Shown: positions 1 to 9,353, counted from the first letter of the stretch. The stretch: DNA of 64,000 bases from Arthrobacter rhizophilus (GCF_026241105.1 NZ_JAPFFT010000019.1:1-64000), one strand, 5' to 3'. The notes: a model not told the origin generated them from the sequence alone. Numbers and translations: made by a program.

Positions 1-660
1 GAACCGCCCGGCGACAATGGACGATCAGAAGGACCAGAACCCAACCCGGGCCGCAACCCTTCACACATATCGTCTAGCCGGACTAACTGGCGCACGCGTG
101 AGGACCGACCCCTTGCGAGAACCTTTGCCTTCGACTGTCCGAAAAAGGCTCTCTCGTCAGGGAAGGCACTCCGCCAATCAAGCGCACACTCGGCTTGGAA
201 GGCAAACGCACGATTACGGACTCAGACGTGGGATCGGCGCAGTCCGCGGACAACCAAAAGGAATCAAGATTCATCCGGCCCAAACAGATATCCCGAAGGT
301 GGCCGCCTGCAGGGGCAATCACCGGGCCTCTCCGCTCGGTTCTTGCTCAACTAACAACCGCAAGGCATATCCGAGGTATCCCTGCAACGGCCGGAGGAGG
401 GCGGGCTATCGGACATCGCGATCTCCTCTGGAGTCGAGAGCTGACGGGACGCCTCGTTAAAGAACCGCCATCACTGCAATCCCGTGGCTCACTGTGCCTG
501 GACCATCGCTCGGCAGGCCGACGCACAGAGACTTCAGAATCCCCGAACCGTCGAAAATGCGACAGCGCGCAACCGATGACGCAGAGCGTGACATCAAGCC
601 CGCTGGCCCCCGAGCACTGCTGCCGCTACAAATTGTCGGAACCAGGTGGGATCCTGCATC
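1..660. other. Region without a recognisable gene
   Basis: Several reading frames are open here, but none has a plausible start with a ribosome site or a protein sequence I recognise; the translations are rich in Arg, Pro and Ser, as expected of shadow frames in GC-rich DNA. The stretch is probably decayed sequence at the right end of an upstream genomic island, because the island end marked by the tRNA-Leu 3' repeat follows at about 1.98 kb. Confidence 0.5.
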
Positions 661-1090
661 ATGGCAACCAAACGTCGTCGATCACGTAGCGCGGCGCCGG
701 CGCCGTCGGATGCGGCCCCGTCTTCGCGCTCATCGTAATCGGGTTCCTCATCCAGTACTGGTGGGTTCTCCTGATCGCTCTCGGCGTGGTTGCGGTGACC
801 GTGGCACTCGTCCGCGTCGCTACGGCCCCGCCCCTCCGGCCAGGGTGCGCCCGCCCAAGCCTGCACGTCCGCCCAAGCCCCCACCGGTCAGGGCACCACC
901 CAGCCCGGCCCTCGTCAGTGACGATCTCGCAGACTAGATGAGCGCAGCCAAACAGGTCCGCCGCATTCGGGACATACAGGAGTGGGACTACGAGTGGCTC
1001 CGGCTGACCAACCCCGAGAAGAGCAGCCGTGACCTCAGTGAAAGCGCCAACGCCCATTTCGCGCGGGGGCGGTCGATCGGCGTCAATTAT
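661..1090 (+). pseudogene. Frameshifted remnant of a small membrane-anchored protein
   Basis: An ATG at 661 opens a short basic N-terminus (MATKRRRSRS) that soon meets a stop. Another frame then encodes a clear hydrophobic helix (core QYWWVLLIALGVVAVTVALV, about 750-810), and a further ATG at 938 opens a soluble segment containing IQEWDYEWLRLTNP. Basic N-terminus, membrane helix, linker and soluble part read as one gene split by at least one frameshift and truncated at its 3' end. I do not recognise the family with certainty; membrane-anchored restriction-endonuclease-like proteins of actinobacteria have a similar layout. It lies in decayed sequence just before an island junction. Confidence 0.4.
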
Positions 1091-1099
1091 GGGGACCCT

Positions 1100-1564
1100 T
1101 CTGGCCCCTGACTCAGGGGTCCCAAACCTCAGCAGCCACGTGGAACTTGCCGGCTCCAAGTCCACAACGGACGGAGGCATCCTGCTCACCAACCACCCGA
1201 ACCGGAAGTCACTCGGGCCGGAACTGGACCAAGACCCCTACCGCATCCATCGCATTGCAACCCACACCGTCACGGACTTCGAAGCCACCATGACATCCCA
1301 CCGCTCGACCCGGCCAAGCCACGGACACTAGAACACCGGCAATCGCATGAAGGACGAGAAAACACAGCCAATAGTGAACAGGCGCTGCAAGCCGATGCTC
1401 GTGAAGCAACGGAGCCGCCCTACGCAGGCTTGAAAATTCGGGCTATTCCTTCACCGCTGACCCGATACCGTTCATTCGCTAGACCGTAGTCTTTTCCCTC
1501 CGCCCGGGCTCCCGCAATGAAAACGCGCAGGTCTAAGAGCGAGTCGCGAGCAAATTGCAATAAT
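1100..1564. other. Region without a recognisable gene
   Basis: No convincing coding sequence on either strand. The stretch joins the membrane-protein remnant to the conserved attachment module that starts at about 1.57 kb. Confidence 0.4.
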
Positions 1565-1585
1565 CAGCCGCAAAAAATCAGACTT

Positions 1586-1607
1586 AAGTGTGGACAGTGT
1601 CCACACC
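1586..1607. promoter_or_regulatory. 22-bp dyad, left arm of copy A
   Basis: AAGTGTGGAC-agt-GTCCACACC. The arms GTGTGGACA and TGTCCACAC are perfect inverted repeats around one base. The same consensus, AAGTGTGNAC-N3-GTNCACACC, recurs at 2075, 25876 (degenerate), 26363 and 62466 at constant distances from the tRNA core. It may be a recombinase or accessory-protein site, or an operator. Confidence 0.55.
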
Positions 1608-1962
1608 ACCTTCGGCAGGACAAATGGACATGCACAACACTCCCCTTGCCACCGGGAGTAGCTCTCCCAGAGACTTTCCGGGCCAAAGCCGGTTTCATCA
1701 TGTTGCACCCCGGACCCTGGACCATGAACTGGTGTTGGCCATCCACGACCAACCAGACAGAACCGGAACGAGAAACCGCATAACCCCACCCCAGAGCAGG
1801 CGGAGGGCCCACCAGCCAGGGTCTTGAACCCGCCACCCCACACACCTGAACAGGCCACCGCGGCGGCCAGGCCACAGCCCGCGCCCATAGCGTCAGAGGG
1901 ACGCCACCACAAGCTTTGTACACACGTTAAAGCAAAAACCCCCTCTGACGAGGGGGAATGCT

Positions 1963-1985
1963 GTGCCCGAGGTGGGACTCGAACC
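1963..1985. other. Duplicated attachment core (3' end of tRNA-Leu)
   Basis: These 23 bp are identical to 62839-62861, which encode the T-arm 3' half, acceptor strand and discriminator of tRNA-Leu(CAA). The rest of the tRNA is absent here. Exact duplication of a tRNA 3' end is the signature of site-specific integration by tyrosine recombinases. Confidence 0.85.
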
Positions 1986-2074
1986 GCATTCCAGCCCCCG
2001 CCAATACTGGGAACTCTTGAAAACATAAGCAATACGAGCCAGTCCGGCCGATGTACGACCCAGTCCGAAGGACA

Positions 2075-2096
2075 AAGTGTGTATGTTGTACACACC
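2075..2096. promoter_or_regulatory. 22-bp dyad, right arm of copy A
   Basis: AAGTGTGTAT-gtt-GTACACACC, centred about 112 bp right of the tRNA core, the same distance as its partner at 26363-26384. One member of a five-copy dyad family in the attachment modules. Confidence 0.5.
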
Positions 2097-2191
2097 CCGT
2101 TTTAAGGCGATTCCGGCAGCCTCAACGTCGGACCAGCTGCATGGAAATCACCGCCGAAGAATCCCGCAATTCAATGTCCCCCCAGCCATCC

Positions 2192-2425
2192 CTAGGACGG
2201 ATCGAACCCTTGGTCAGTCGTGAAGTCATGACGGTATCCACTGATCCACACCAGCAACACGATGAACGTCCATGCGGCGCGCTTATTGCCATCGAATGAG
2301 CAGATGGAAGCGGGCACAGACTCAAGGAGTGCCGCCGCCTTCATGGTCACCTCGGGATGGGCTTCAACGCCTATAACGGTTGTCGCCGGCGTGGTCAAGG
2401 CCGAGGCGAGTGCAGGAACTCGCGT
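2192..2425 (-). pseudogene. doc: Doc-type toxin remnant (Fic/Doc fold), copy A
   Basis: The minus-strand translation holds the middle of a death-on-curing toxin: a GVEAHPEVTMKAAALLES stretch followed by FDGNKRAAWTF and a LVWISGYRHDF helix. Doc proteins inactivate EF-Tu by phosphorylation, using a conserved HPFxxGNKR loop; here the His-Pro of that loop is lost (SICSFDGNKR) and both ends are missing. The ORF upstream of residue ALASALTT is unlike Doc. No Phd-type antitoxin is adjacent. The piece lies just inside the left end of island 2, in the same place as the better-preserved copy at 26.5 kb. Confidence 0.65.
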
Positions 2426-2695
2426 CCGAGCGAACCGAGGAAGCTTCGGACGCGCACGAGGGGTAAGCCTTCGCGGCCTTCGGGCGAAAAGCGTTGAAGT
2501 GCTCTTCTGAGCCGGCGACGAGGAATCCGTCACGACCAGACTCCGAGTACGGGAAACAGCCTAGGTGGAAATCTCTTGCACTACTGACGTCGGACCGGGC
2601 GGCGGATAAACTCAGGGTCCCACGGTCCATCAACCCGAGGCCCCGACGGTTCGGGCCGGCCGATAAGTCGCCGGGGCTCAGCAGAGAGGCCAGCC

Positions 2696-3865
2696 ATGGA
2701 GGACTTCGTCCCGGCCAACGAGTATTCGCTGGATCCTTTTCCCCATTACGCGAGAATGAGGGAAGCCGCACCTGTCTTTCATGACGAACAATCGGGGAGC
2801 TGGCATGTCTTCCGGTATGACGACGTACAGCAGGTGCTGTCCGAACATGCCAGGTTTTCCTCACGGTTGGGCGGCAACGATCCATCAGAGACTGGTCAGC
2901 TGTTCGCGTCGAGCCTGATCACAACTGATCCTCCGCGACACCGGCAATTACGCTCCTTGGTGACCCAGGCGTTCACGCCGAAAGCTGTGGAGGCGATTGG
3001 TCCCCGCATCTCACAGCTCACGGAAGAGCTTCTGGACAGGATCGCTTCCCGCGGAACAGCGGACCTGATCCAGGAGTTGGCCTACCCCTTGCCGGTCATC
3101 GTGATCTCGGAACTGCTGGGAGTACCCGCCCATGACCGCGACCTCTTCAAGACGTGGTCCGATGTCATCGTGAGCCAAACCCGAAGCGGTGCGACGAATG
3201 AGAATCACTCCCTCACCAACAAGGAAATGACGGAGTACTTTCTGGACCTGATCGCACAACGCAGGCATCGGCCCGGCGCCGATCTGATCAGCAACTTGCT
3301 CTTGGCTGAGATCGACGGGCAGAAACTGAGTGTGGCCGAACTGCTGGGTTTTTGCAGTCTGCTGCTCGTCGCCGGCAACGAAACAACGACCAATCTGATT
3401 GGCAACGCGGTTCTTTGCTTTACTGAAGTCCCTGGCACTATCGAACGGTTACTGACAGAGCCGTCACTGCTTCCCCAGGCAATCGAAGAAGTGCTCCGCT
3501 TTCGGTCCCCCGTCCAGTCCATGTACCGAGTGACGGTCGCAGACACCACCCTAGGCGAGGTTCGGATTCCGGCCGGCGCCCCGCTCGTGGCTTGGATAGG
3601 CTCCGCAAACCGCGACGAGTGCCAATTCGAGAGGCCAACCCAGTTCGACATCGACCGGGGTCAGATCCGACATCTAGCATTCGGCCACGGCATTCACTTC
3701 TGCCTCGGCGCCCCGCTTGCAAGGCTGGAAGCAAAGATCGCGCTGGAAGCCAGCCTGTCCCGGCTGCCCGGGCTGACGCTCGCCCCGGGAGCGCTCCTCG
3801 AAAGGATGGAAAGCACAATCGTCTACGGGCTCAAGACGCTCCCGGCCAGATGGCAGACAGCCTGA
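2696..3865 (+). CDS. Cytochrome P450
   Basis: A soluble bacterial class I P450 of 389 residues, close to the usual 390-420. The I-helix oxygen-activation motif AGNETT is at residues 226-231, the ExxR pair at E265/R268, and the heme loop FGHGIHFCLG at 329-338 with the thiolate ligand C336. The ATG is preceded by AGAGAGG at good spacing. Such enzymes hydroxylate or epoxidise small lipophilic substrates with electrons from a ferredoxin and ferredoxin reductase. Neither partner is nearby; the only ferredoxin in the window (34991) is a truncated fragment. Overall sequence is of the CYP107/CYP109 kind, but the substrate cannot be read from sequence. It stands alone just inside the left end of island 2, downstream of the Doc remnant. 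Confidence 0.93.
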   Translation: MEDFVPANEYSLDPFPHYARMREAAPVFHDEQSGSWHVFRYDDVQQVLSEHARFSSRLGGNDPSETGQLFASSLITTDPPRHRQLRSLVTQAFTPKAVEAIGPRISQLTEELLDRIASRGTADLIQELAYPLPVIVISELLGVPAHDRDLFKTWSDVIVSQTRSGATNENHSLTNKEMTEYFLDLIAQRRHRPGADLISNLLLAEIDGQKLSVAELLGFCSLLLVAGNETTTNLIGNAVLCFTEVPGTIERLLTEPSLLPQAIEEVLRFRSPVQSMYRVTVADTTLGEVRIPAGAPLVAWIGSANRDECQFERPTQFDIDRGQIRHLAFGHGIHFCLGAPLARLEAKIALEASLSRLPGLTLAPGALLERMESTIVYGLKTLPARWQTA

Positions 3866-4068
3866 TCGAGAGGGCGGCCCTGCCCCCGAACCCGCAGCAT
3901 GCCCTATGCCGCGCCGGGGTTAGGCACTAGGGACTAGCCCAATAAGCCGAGAAACTTTCCCACAGTTGCAGCTACCAAGTGTCCAAGCCCCTCGGTGCTT
4001 TGAATCGAGGACCCATGGTGTATGTTGCATTCCGACCCCCATCAATTCAAAGAAGTGAGACCTCTTCA

Positions 4069-4371
4069 GTGGCAACCGATTACGACGAACTCCGCAACGA
4101 CGTCAAGGAATCCCAGAACAGCTCCCTGGAAGCGCTCCAGACCGCTAACGCACCGGATGCCCGCAGCGTCGTTATGGATCTCGACGAGGCTGACGCACTG
4201 GACTCTGGATCAACACCAGGTGGAGAGATCATCGCCGAGGAGCTGACAGTATTGGTCATCCCCCAGGCCGAAGACGAGTTCACCTGTTACTCCTGCTTCC
4301 TGGTCAGGCATAAGTCCCAGATCGCACGCCAGAAAGACGGCCACTCGTACTGCGTCGATTGTGAAGGCTGA
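4069..4371 (+). CDS. DUF4193 family zinc-ribbon protein
   Basis: I place the start at the GTG at 4069, preceded by AGAAGTGAGA, giving about 100 residues beginning (M)ATDYDELRND. This matches the typical DUF4193 N-terminus (MATDYDAPR) better than the longer frame from 3979. An acidic central part with DVDEADA-like sequence (DLDEADALDSG) is followed by EELTV and a C-terminal Cys4 ribbon (CYSC ... CVDC). DUF4193 proteins are small, widely conserved actinobacterial proteins of unknown molecular function, thought to be transcription associated. A second copy on an accessory island would be unusual, since the family is normally a core housekeeping gene. Confidence 0.85.
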   Translation: MATDYDELRNDVKESQNSSLEALQTANAPDARSVVMDLDEADALDSGSTPGGEIIAEELTVLVIPQAEDEFTCYSCFLVRHKSQIARQKDGHSYCVDCEG

Positions 4372-4548
4372 GCGGCTCTCCAGCCTGTGACAGGAGCGCT
4401 TGTTATCGCCGGGTGGTCCCGCCTGTCTCCCAACATGCTGGACGCATTCCTGTCTGTCGGCCGGTGAGGGTGCCCTAGGATCGAGGCAGATGCTTAGCCG
4501 TGGGGCGCCGCCTCAATTGCTCCGCGGTGCGTTCGTGGCCCGGGTGAT

Positions 4549-5075
4549 TTAGCGACGTTGGCCCACCTCATTGTGCCTGTAGCGGCCGTCCACGCTCCAT
4601 GTGCGCAAGATGGCGTCGGGCTGCGGGTGCGCGGGCCACAATTCCAGGAGATAGAAATCGACCGGGCCTTCGGAGAACTCGCCGGCTTGTCCCTGATCCA
4701 GTCCCCTGGCGCTGACGCGCAGCCTGTAGCTGCCCGAGAGGACACCGTTCAGCGGTCCCCTGCTTCCGCCGCCCAGGAGAGCCACCCCATCGAGTGCCCG
4801 TCTGGGAAGATGAAGGACACCGCAACAACGTCCTCCCACGAGGCATCATTATCTGCAGGCGGATCCTCCAGCAGAATCATGCGGACCGAGGAGCCTCCTG
4901 ACCTGCGGGCGAGGTTGACGAAGACGCCATCCGGGTCGGAGGCGCCGATCAGCCCGTTTACCCGGCCGGCGAAGAAGCGGGCGAAATCTCTATCGAAACC
5001 GCCTGTCTCGGACCAGATCAGGTCAAACTGTCCGTAGTCGGTGTAGATCGTCTGGTCCAGGAGCACTCGTTTCAC
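4549..5075 (-). pseudogene. Hypothetical protein split by a frameshift
   Basis: Two overlapping minus-strand frames form one protein. The upstream frame (GTG at 5075, VKRVLLDQTIYTDYGQFDL...) runs to a stop at 4749. The downstream frame takes over within the 4750-4800 overlap and continues (SGSYRLRVSARGLDQG..., VDFYLLELWPAHPQPD) to 4549. Both halves have ordinary protein composition, so a single indel near 4.77 kb most likely broke one gene of about 170 residues. I do not recognise the family; the pattern of hydrophobic strands and a tail of the form YLLELWPA suggests a compact beta-rich cytoplasmic protein. An upstream ATG at 5177 exists, but its N-terminal extension is low complexity. Confidence 0.45.
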
Positions 5076-5223
5076 AGCCCAGGAGTAAGGCGAGCCGGGG
5101 TGTCCCCGTTCAAGTCCGGGGGCCGGCTTGTGCCGCTGGCCGGAGGTGTCGGCACTGCCCTTCGCATCACCCAGCACGGCCAGGTCTCGTCCTTGTGGTG
5201 ATGCGGCCTGCTAGCCTCACTCC

Positions 5224-6687
5224 ATGCGCAGAACATCGGCACGAGGTTCAGACACCGCCAGAGGAGAGCGCGTACTGATCCTGTCCGCAGGGGTAGGATC
5301 AGGGCACAACAGCGCGGCCGCGGCGGTGCACCAGGCGTGTGCCGCGCGCAGTGATATCGCCGAGGTGCAGGTGCTGGACGTGCTGCAGGTGAGTAGCGTG
5401 CTCTACCGCGCACTGCTGGGGAAGGGATACTTCGTCCTGGTCGAGGGCTTACCCTGGCTGGTCGAGTGGGGTTACGACATCAGCAACCCGCCCTTCCGGC
5501 GCCGCGGCCCAATCGACCCCTGGACACGGGTGAACGCCGGTCCGGTCATCAGTGCGATCAAAAGGTTCCGACCGACCGCGATCGTGTGCACGCACTTCCT
5601 GCCCGCCCAGCTGTTGGCGTCACTGCTCCTCCGCGGCGTGGTTGATGCGAAGACCGCTGTCGTGACGACGGACTATGACTTCCAGGGCCTGTGGCTCTCG
5701 GGCGCGTTCCACATGATCTTTGTGGCCAGGGAGGAAGGGAGGGTGGAGCTGACGGCGCTCGGCCTTCCTCCCGACCGAGTCGCTGCCACGGGCATCCCGA
5801 TCACCAAACCGCCCGGTCCCGCGCCCGTGCGGGATTGCAATAAGCCACCGATGCTGCTGATCTCGGCGGGTGCGACCGGCGGGGACTATGCGTTCTCCGT
5901 GGTGCGGCAGACGATGCACATGCGGTCGGCATTCACGGCCACGGTCGTGTGCGGAAACAACGACGCGCTGCGGCAACGCATCGAGAAGCTGGTGGCGACC
6001 GCCCGCGACCGCTACCGCGTGCTCGGCTTCACCACGCAGATGCCGCAGCTGCTGGACCGCGCGGACTTGTTTGTCGGCAAGCCGGGCGGGCTTTCAGCGT
6101 CGGAGTGCATGGCTGCGGGGCTGCCCATGGTACTTGTAAACCCCATCCCGGGGCAGGAGGTTCGCAACGGCGATTACCTGATGGAGCAGGGCGCGGCCGT
6201 CCGCTGCAACACCCCCGCAACGATCGGCTGGAAGATCGATGAGGTGCTGCGCGAGCCCGGCCGGCTGCAGCGGATGCAGGCGGCCGCGCGGAGAACCGGC
6301 CGCCCCGACGCCGCGGCGGACGTCCTGAGCGGCCTGCTGGGCGGGCCGTCACGTCCGCTGGTCGTGACCCGCGCCGCGCAAAGGACAGTTCTTGCCGCGA
6401 GCGAGCAACGTTTCGTCGCGACCGATCTCACAGGACCCTCGTCCCTGGTCCGCCTGGTTGACCGGGCCGCGGGTAGCACCGTAGCGCTGCTGCAAGCCGA
6501 GGAGCTTTCCGACCTGCAGAAACGGTACGCAACTCCGAACAGTGGCCTGGTGCTGCGGCGCGGCCAAGCGCCCCTTTTGCTCGGCTGGGAGGAACGGCGG
6601 TTGCTTCGCACCCTGCTGCGGGGCGCCAAATCGCTGCCCGTCCGCGTCGTAGCGCCATCGGCACCCTTTCGCTTCCCTCCCGGGTGA
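5224..6687 (+). CDS. UgtP/MGDG synthase-like glycosyltransferase (GT28 family)
   Basis: 487 residues. The N-terminal SAGVGSGHNSAA motif is the lipid-acceptor loop of monogalactosyldiacylglycerol synthases and of the processive diglucosyl-diacylglycerol synthase UgtP. The C-terminal half has the GT28 nucleotide-sugar site (DLFVGKPGGLSASECMAAGLP, about residues 280-300). The expected role is transfer of a hexose from a UDP-sugar to diacylglycerol at the inner membrane face, giving glycolipids. The C-terminal 120 residues after about 370 go beyond the usual family length and match nothing I know. A GH3 glycosidase follows tail to tail 28 bp away, so one gene may build and the other hydrolyse a related glycoside. 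Confidence 0.8.
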   Translation: MRRTSARGSDTARGERVLILSAGVGSGHNSAAAAVHQACAARSDIAEVQVLDVLQVSSVLYRALLGKGYFVLVEGLPWLVEWGYDISNPPFRRRGPIDPWTRVNAGPVISAIKRFRPTAIVCTHFLPAQLLASLLLRGVVDAKTAVVTTDYDFQGLWLSGAFHMIFVAREEGRVELTALGLPPDRVAATGIPITKPPGPAPVRDCNKPPMLLISAGATGGDYAFSVVRQTMHMRSAFTATVVCGNNDALRQRIEKLVATARDRYRVLGFTTQMPQLLDRADLFVGKPGGLSASECMAAGLPMVLVNPIPGQEVRNGDYLMEQGAAVRCNTPATIGWKIDEVLREPGRLQRMQAAARRTGRPDAAADVLSGLLGGPSRPLVVTRAAQRTVLAASEQRFVATDLTGPSSLVRLVDRAAGSTVALLQAEELSDLQKRYATPNSGLVLRRGQAPLLLGWEERRLLRTLLRGAKSLPVRVVAPSAPFRFPPG

Positions 6688-6715
6688 CCGACGGGACACG
6701 CCCCCCATATCGACC

Positions 6716-8911
6716 TCAGATCGGCTGGCGGTCCGAGACACCTTCCTCGTCAATCAGTCGCTCCGGGCGCCACAACCGTCCCGCGCCTGCCCAGCCGACC
6801 GGGCTGTGTTGGCCTGCCAGCAGGCACCAGTCCCCCGCCCGCGGCGACCAGCGCCGCGTGGACGGATCCCGCTGCAGGGTCGGCCCCGCATCCAGGGCAA
6901 CCCGCACCGTCCTGTCCGCGCCGGGCTGCAGCGTCACCTTTTGGAAGCCCAGGAGCTGAGCGACCGGTCTGCGGATGGACACATCCGCAGCGTAGACCTG
7001 AACGACGGTCGAGCCCTCACGGTCGCCCGTATTGGTTACAAGCACATCCGCATAGCCGCCGGTGTCGTCGAACCTGTGGTCTAGCAGCCGATGCTCGATC
7101 CTCGTGTAGCCCAAGCCGAATCCGAACGGGAAAGCGGGCGCTTGTCCCTCGCCGTCGAGCAGACGTTGACCCCACTTGTCGTCATAGACGACGGACTTCG
7201 CCGCGGGGTCGAACGATGGCAGATGCGCGGCGTCCGTTGGCAGCACAAACGGCAGCCGCCCGCCGGGTTCCTCACTGCCCGTCAGCACGCTCGCGAGGGC
7301 ACGGCCGCCTTCCATACCGCCATACCAGGCCAGGAGGAGGGCCGGCACGCGGCCTCGCCATGTCTCGGTGAGGATCGCACTGCCGCTGATCAGCACGACG
7401 ACGGTCCGGGGGTTTGCGGCCACGACCGCCTGGATGAGGCGCTCATCGCCGGGGCGCAGCTCGAGGGAGCTGCGGTCGCCACCTCGGACGAAGCGCGACG
7501 CCAGGTGCGCCAGGCCGATGAGCACCCGACGGAGGGGGCCTGAGGCAAAGGTCCGACCGAGGACGCCCACGTCCACGCCGCCGGTAACGACGGACTCGCC
7601 TTCGTCGTGCTGGTCCAGGCCGACGACGACGATCGCTGTCTCCGCAGCGGCTGCCAACGCGGCCGCGGCGCGCTCGTTCCGACCGGAGCTGGTCGTGATC
7701 CGCACCCCGGGAAGCGCCTCACGCAGCCCCTGCAGCGGCGAGACCGTGGAGGGAGGCCGAACGCGTGACGAGCCATGATCGCCCAGGTTCGCTCGTGCCG
7801 CGAGTCGTCCGATCACCGCGAGATGTCCGGTGGTGGGAGCCAAGGGCAGTAGCGGCTCCGCGCCCACGGTTTCGTTCTTCAGCAGTACGATCGACTCCGC
7901 GGCGACCCGGTGGGCAAGAGCCCGGTGCGCCGGGGAGGCGATGACGGCGCGGGTAGGGGCCACCATCTCCCGAGCCGCGGCATGCCGCACGCAAGTGCGC
8001 AAGATACGGCGCGCGGACTGCAGCACTGTCGCGCGGGCCAGGTCACCGTTACGCAGCGCGGCCGGCAGTTCGCGGGCGCGCAGCAGTCGCAGCGGCATCT
8101 CCACGTCCATTCCTGCCTGCAGGCTGAGAATCGCGTCATGGGTGCCGAACACCCAGTCGCTCGTCACGAACCCGGGGAAGCCCCACTCCTGTCTCAACAC
8201 ATCCGTGAGCAGGGCGCGATTGACGTCCATGTACTCGCCTCGCACCCGGTTGTAGGAACTCATTACAGAGTCCGCGCCGGCTTCCACGACCGCCTTGAAG
8301 TGGGGCAAGTACACCTCGTGCAGGGCGTGTTCGTCGACCGACACGTCAACCTCGAAGCGCTCGTTCTCCATCGAGTTGAGCGCGAAATGCTTTACGCACG
8401 CCATCGCGTTCACGCGCACGCCTCGGGTGATGGCAGCTCCCATCCGTGCGGTGAGCACCGGATCCTCCCCGTAGCACTCCTGAGCCCGGCCCCACGCGGG
8501 GTGGCGAAGCAGGTTTACGCAAACGGAGGCGGAGTAATTTGCTCCCCGAGCCCTGGTCTCCAGACCGATCGCAAGCCCGACCCGTTCCTCCAGCGACGGA
8601 TCCCAGGTCGCGGCCCGCGCAATTGTCACAGGGAAGGCGGTGGAGGCGCCGATCACGACGCCGCGGCCACCGTCGCTGAAGCGGATGCCCGGTATGCCGA
8701 GCCGCGAGACCGCCCCGGCCACGAACGGCACCCTATCGAGCAGTATCGGGATGAGCGGGAGCAGCAATCCGGGAGAGTCGCCGTCGAGCAGGCCGAGGAT
8801 CTCCCCATCCGTCATCAGGTCGATCAGTAACTCCGCGGCCTCATCCGCGTCGAGCTCGCCCGCCCGGACTGCCCTGACCGCCTCGCCATAGGCGCTGCTC
8901 TCCGCCGTCAT
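6716..8911 (-). CDS. GH3 family beta-glucosidase
   Basis: About 731 residues from the ATG at 8911 (MTAESSAYGE); the longer start at 8971 lies in a repeat. The N-terminal TIM-barrel has the GIRFSDGGRG substrate loop, KHF and the nucleophile region GFVTSDWVFG, whose Asp is the GH3 catalytic nucleophile. The alpha/beta sandwich and a C-terminal fibronectin III-like domain (GYADVLVTNTGDREGSTVVQ...) follow, the order usual for bacterial GH3 beta-glucosidases. No signal peptide is visible, so it is probably cytoplasmic. It would release terminal beta-glucose or related sugars from short glycosides. It converges with the glycosyltransferase gene at 6687. Confidence 0.9.
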   Translation of the reverse strand: MTAESSAYGEAVRAVRAGELDADEAAELLIDLMTDGEILGLLDGDSPGLLLPLIPILLDRVPFVAGAVSRLGIPGIRFSDGGRGVVIGASTAFPVTIARAATWDPSLEERVGLAIGLETRARGANYSASVCVNLLRHPAWGRAQECYGEDPVLTARMGAAITRGVRVNAMACVKHFALNSMENERFEVDVSVDEHALHEVYLPHFKAVVEAGADSVMSSYNRVRGEYMDVNRALLTDVLRQEWGFPGFVTSDWVFGTHDAILSLQAGMDVEMPLRLLRARELPAALRNGDLARATVLQSARRILRTCVRHAAAREMVAPTRAVIASPAHRALAHRVAAESIVLLKNETVGAEPLLPLAPTTGHLAVIGRLAARANLGDHGSSRVRPPSTVSPLQGLREALPGVRITTSSGRNERAAAALAAAAETAIVVVGLDQHDEGESVVTGGVDVGVLGRTFASGPLRRVLIGLAHLASRFVRGGDRSSLELRPGDERLIQAVVAANPRTVVVLISGSAILTETWRGRVPALLLAWYGGMEGGRALASVLTGSEEPGGRLPFVLPTDAAHLPSFDPAAKSVVYDDKWGQRLLDGEGQAPAFPFGFGLGYTRIEHRLLDHRFDDTGGYADVLVTNTGDREGSTVVQVYAADVSIRRPVAQLLGFQKVTLQPGADRTVRVALDAGPTLQRDPSTRRWSPRAGDWCLLAGQHSPVGWAGAGRLWRPERLIDEEGVSDRQPI

Positions 8912-8953
8912 CGTGTCCGTCAAAGCCAGCCCTTGCGTTCGCGCTGCCCGTCG

Positions 8954-9004
8954 CCCCGCAGCAATCTTCATACACTAAAGCCCGCAGTAATCTTCATGCC
9001 TAAA
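8954..9004. repeat. Tandem direct repeat upstream of the GH3 gene
   Basis: Two imperfect 25-26 bp units (8954-8979 and 8980-9004). On the minus strand both read CTTTAG, two to three variable bases, ATGAAGATT, A or G, then CTGCGGG. The ATG inside the first unit is one candidate start for the GH3 gene; the repeat suggests that candidate is either an operator duplication or a small local duplication rather than the true start. Confidence 0.5.
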
Positions 9005-9319
9005 GTCTGCACCCTGTGAGTGCGCGTTAGTGGCCGAGGCCGGTACGTGCCGGTGCCGGTCGCGGAGTCGTCGGTGCGTCCGGCCCCGGGCGCCGTACCC
9101 TGAAGACCAAGTTTCACGGCATTTGTGCATGTTTACGTTCGGCTGGAGTTAGCTCGCGCCGAATACTGTCCTGACGCAGACAAAGGAAATCCCGAGCCTG
9201 TATCTATCTCGCTAGGGGTTTGCGGAGAGCAAGACGTCTGTCAGGAGATCGGAGTACCTTGCACGAAAGGCCCACAGGACCAGCCCCATGACCCGTTAAA
9301 GGGGACTGGGCCGGCGAGT

Positions 9320-9353
9320 GAGGCGGTCCCGGTAACCTTTCCGGGACCGCCTC
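9320..9353. terminator. Perfect 13-bp hairpin
   Basis: GAGGCGGTCCCGG pairs perfectly with CCGGGACCGCCTC around an 8-nt loop. No T-run follows on either strand, so it would be a weak or factor-assisted terminator for the response-regulator transcript, or a structured element of another kind. Confidence 0.5.

Larger units (their letters stand above)
1565..2100. repeat. Attachment module, copy A (tRNA-Leu 3' end with conserved arms)
   Basis: This stretch matches 25868-26390 over both arms and 62459-62861 over the left arm and core. The left arm (about 375 bp) carries a 22-bp dyad, a block around 1730-1880 that is nearly identical to the copy at 62.6-62.76 kb, and a CCCCCTC/GAGGGGG hairpin at 1939-1956 that equals the tRNA-Leu terminator. 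The core is the last 23 bp of tRNA-Leu. The right arm, about 112 bp to a second dyad, is shared with copy B only. This is the arrangement expected of the junction between two tandemly integrated elements, or of a recreated attP. Confidence 0.8.

Noticed and set aside
1209..2105. Several overlapping open frames of 60-200 codons on both strands
   Set aside because: They cross the conserved attachment module and its tRNA-derived core, have no ribosome sites and low-complexity translations. Homologous frames in the other modules do not keep the same protein sequence.
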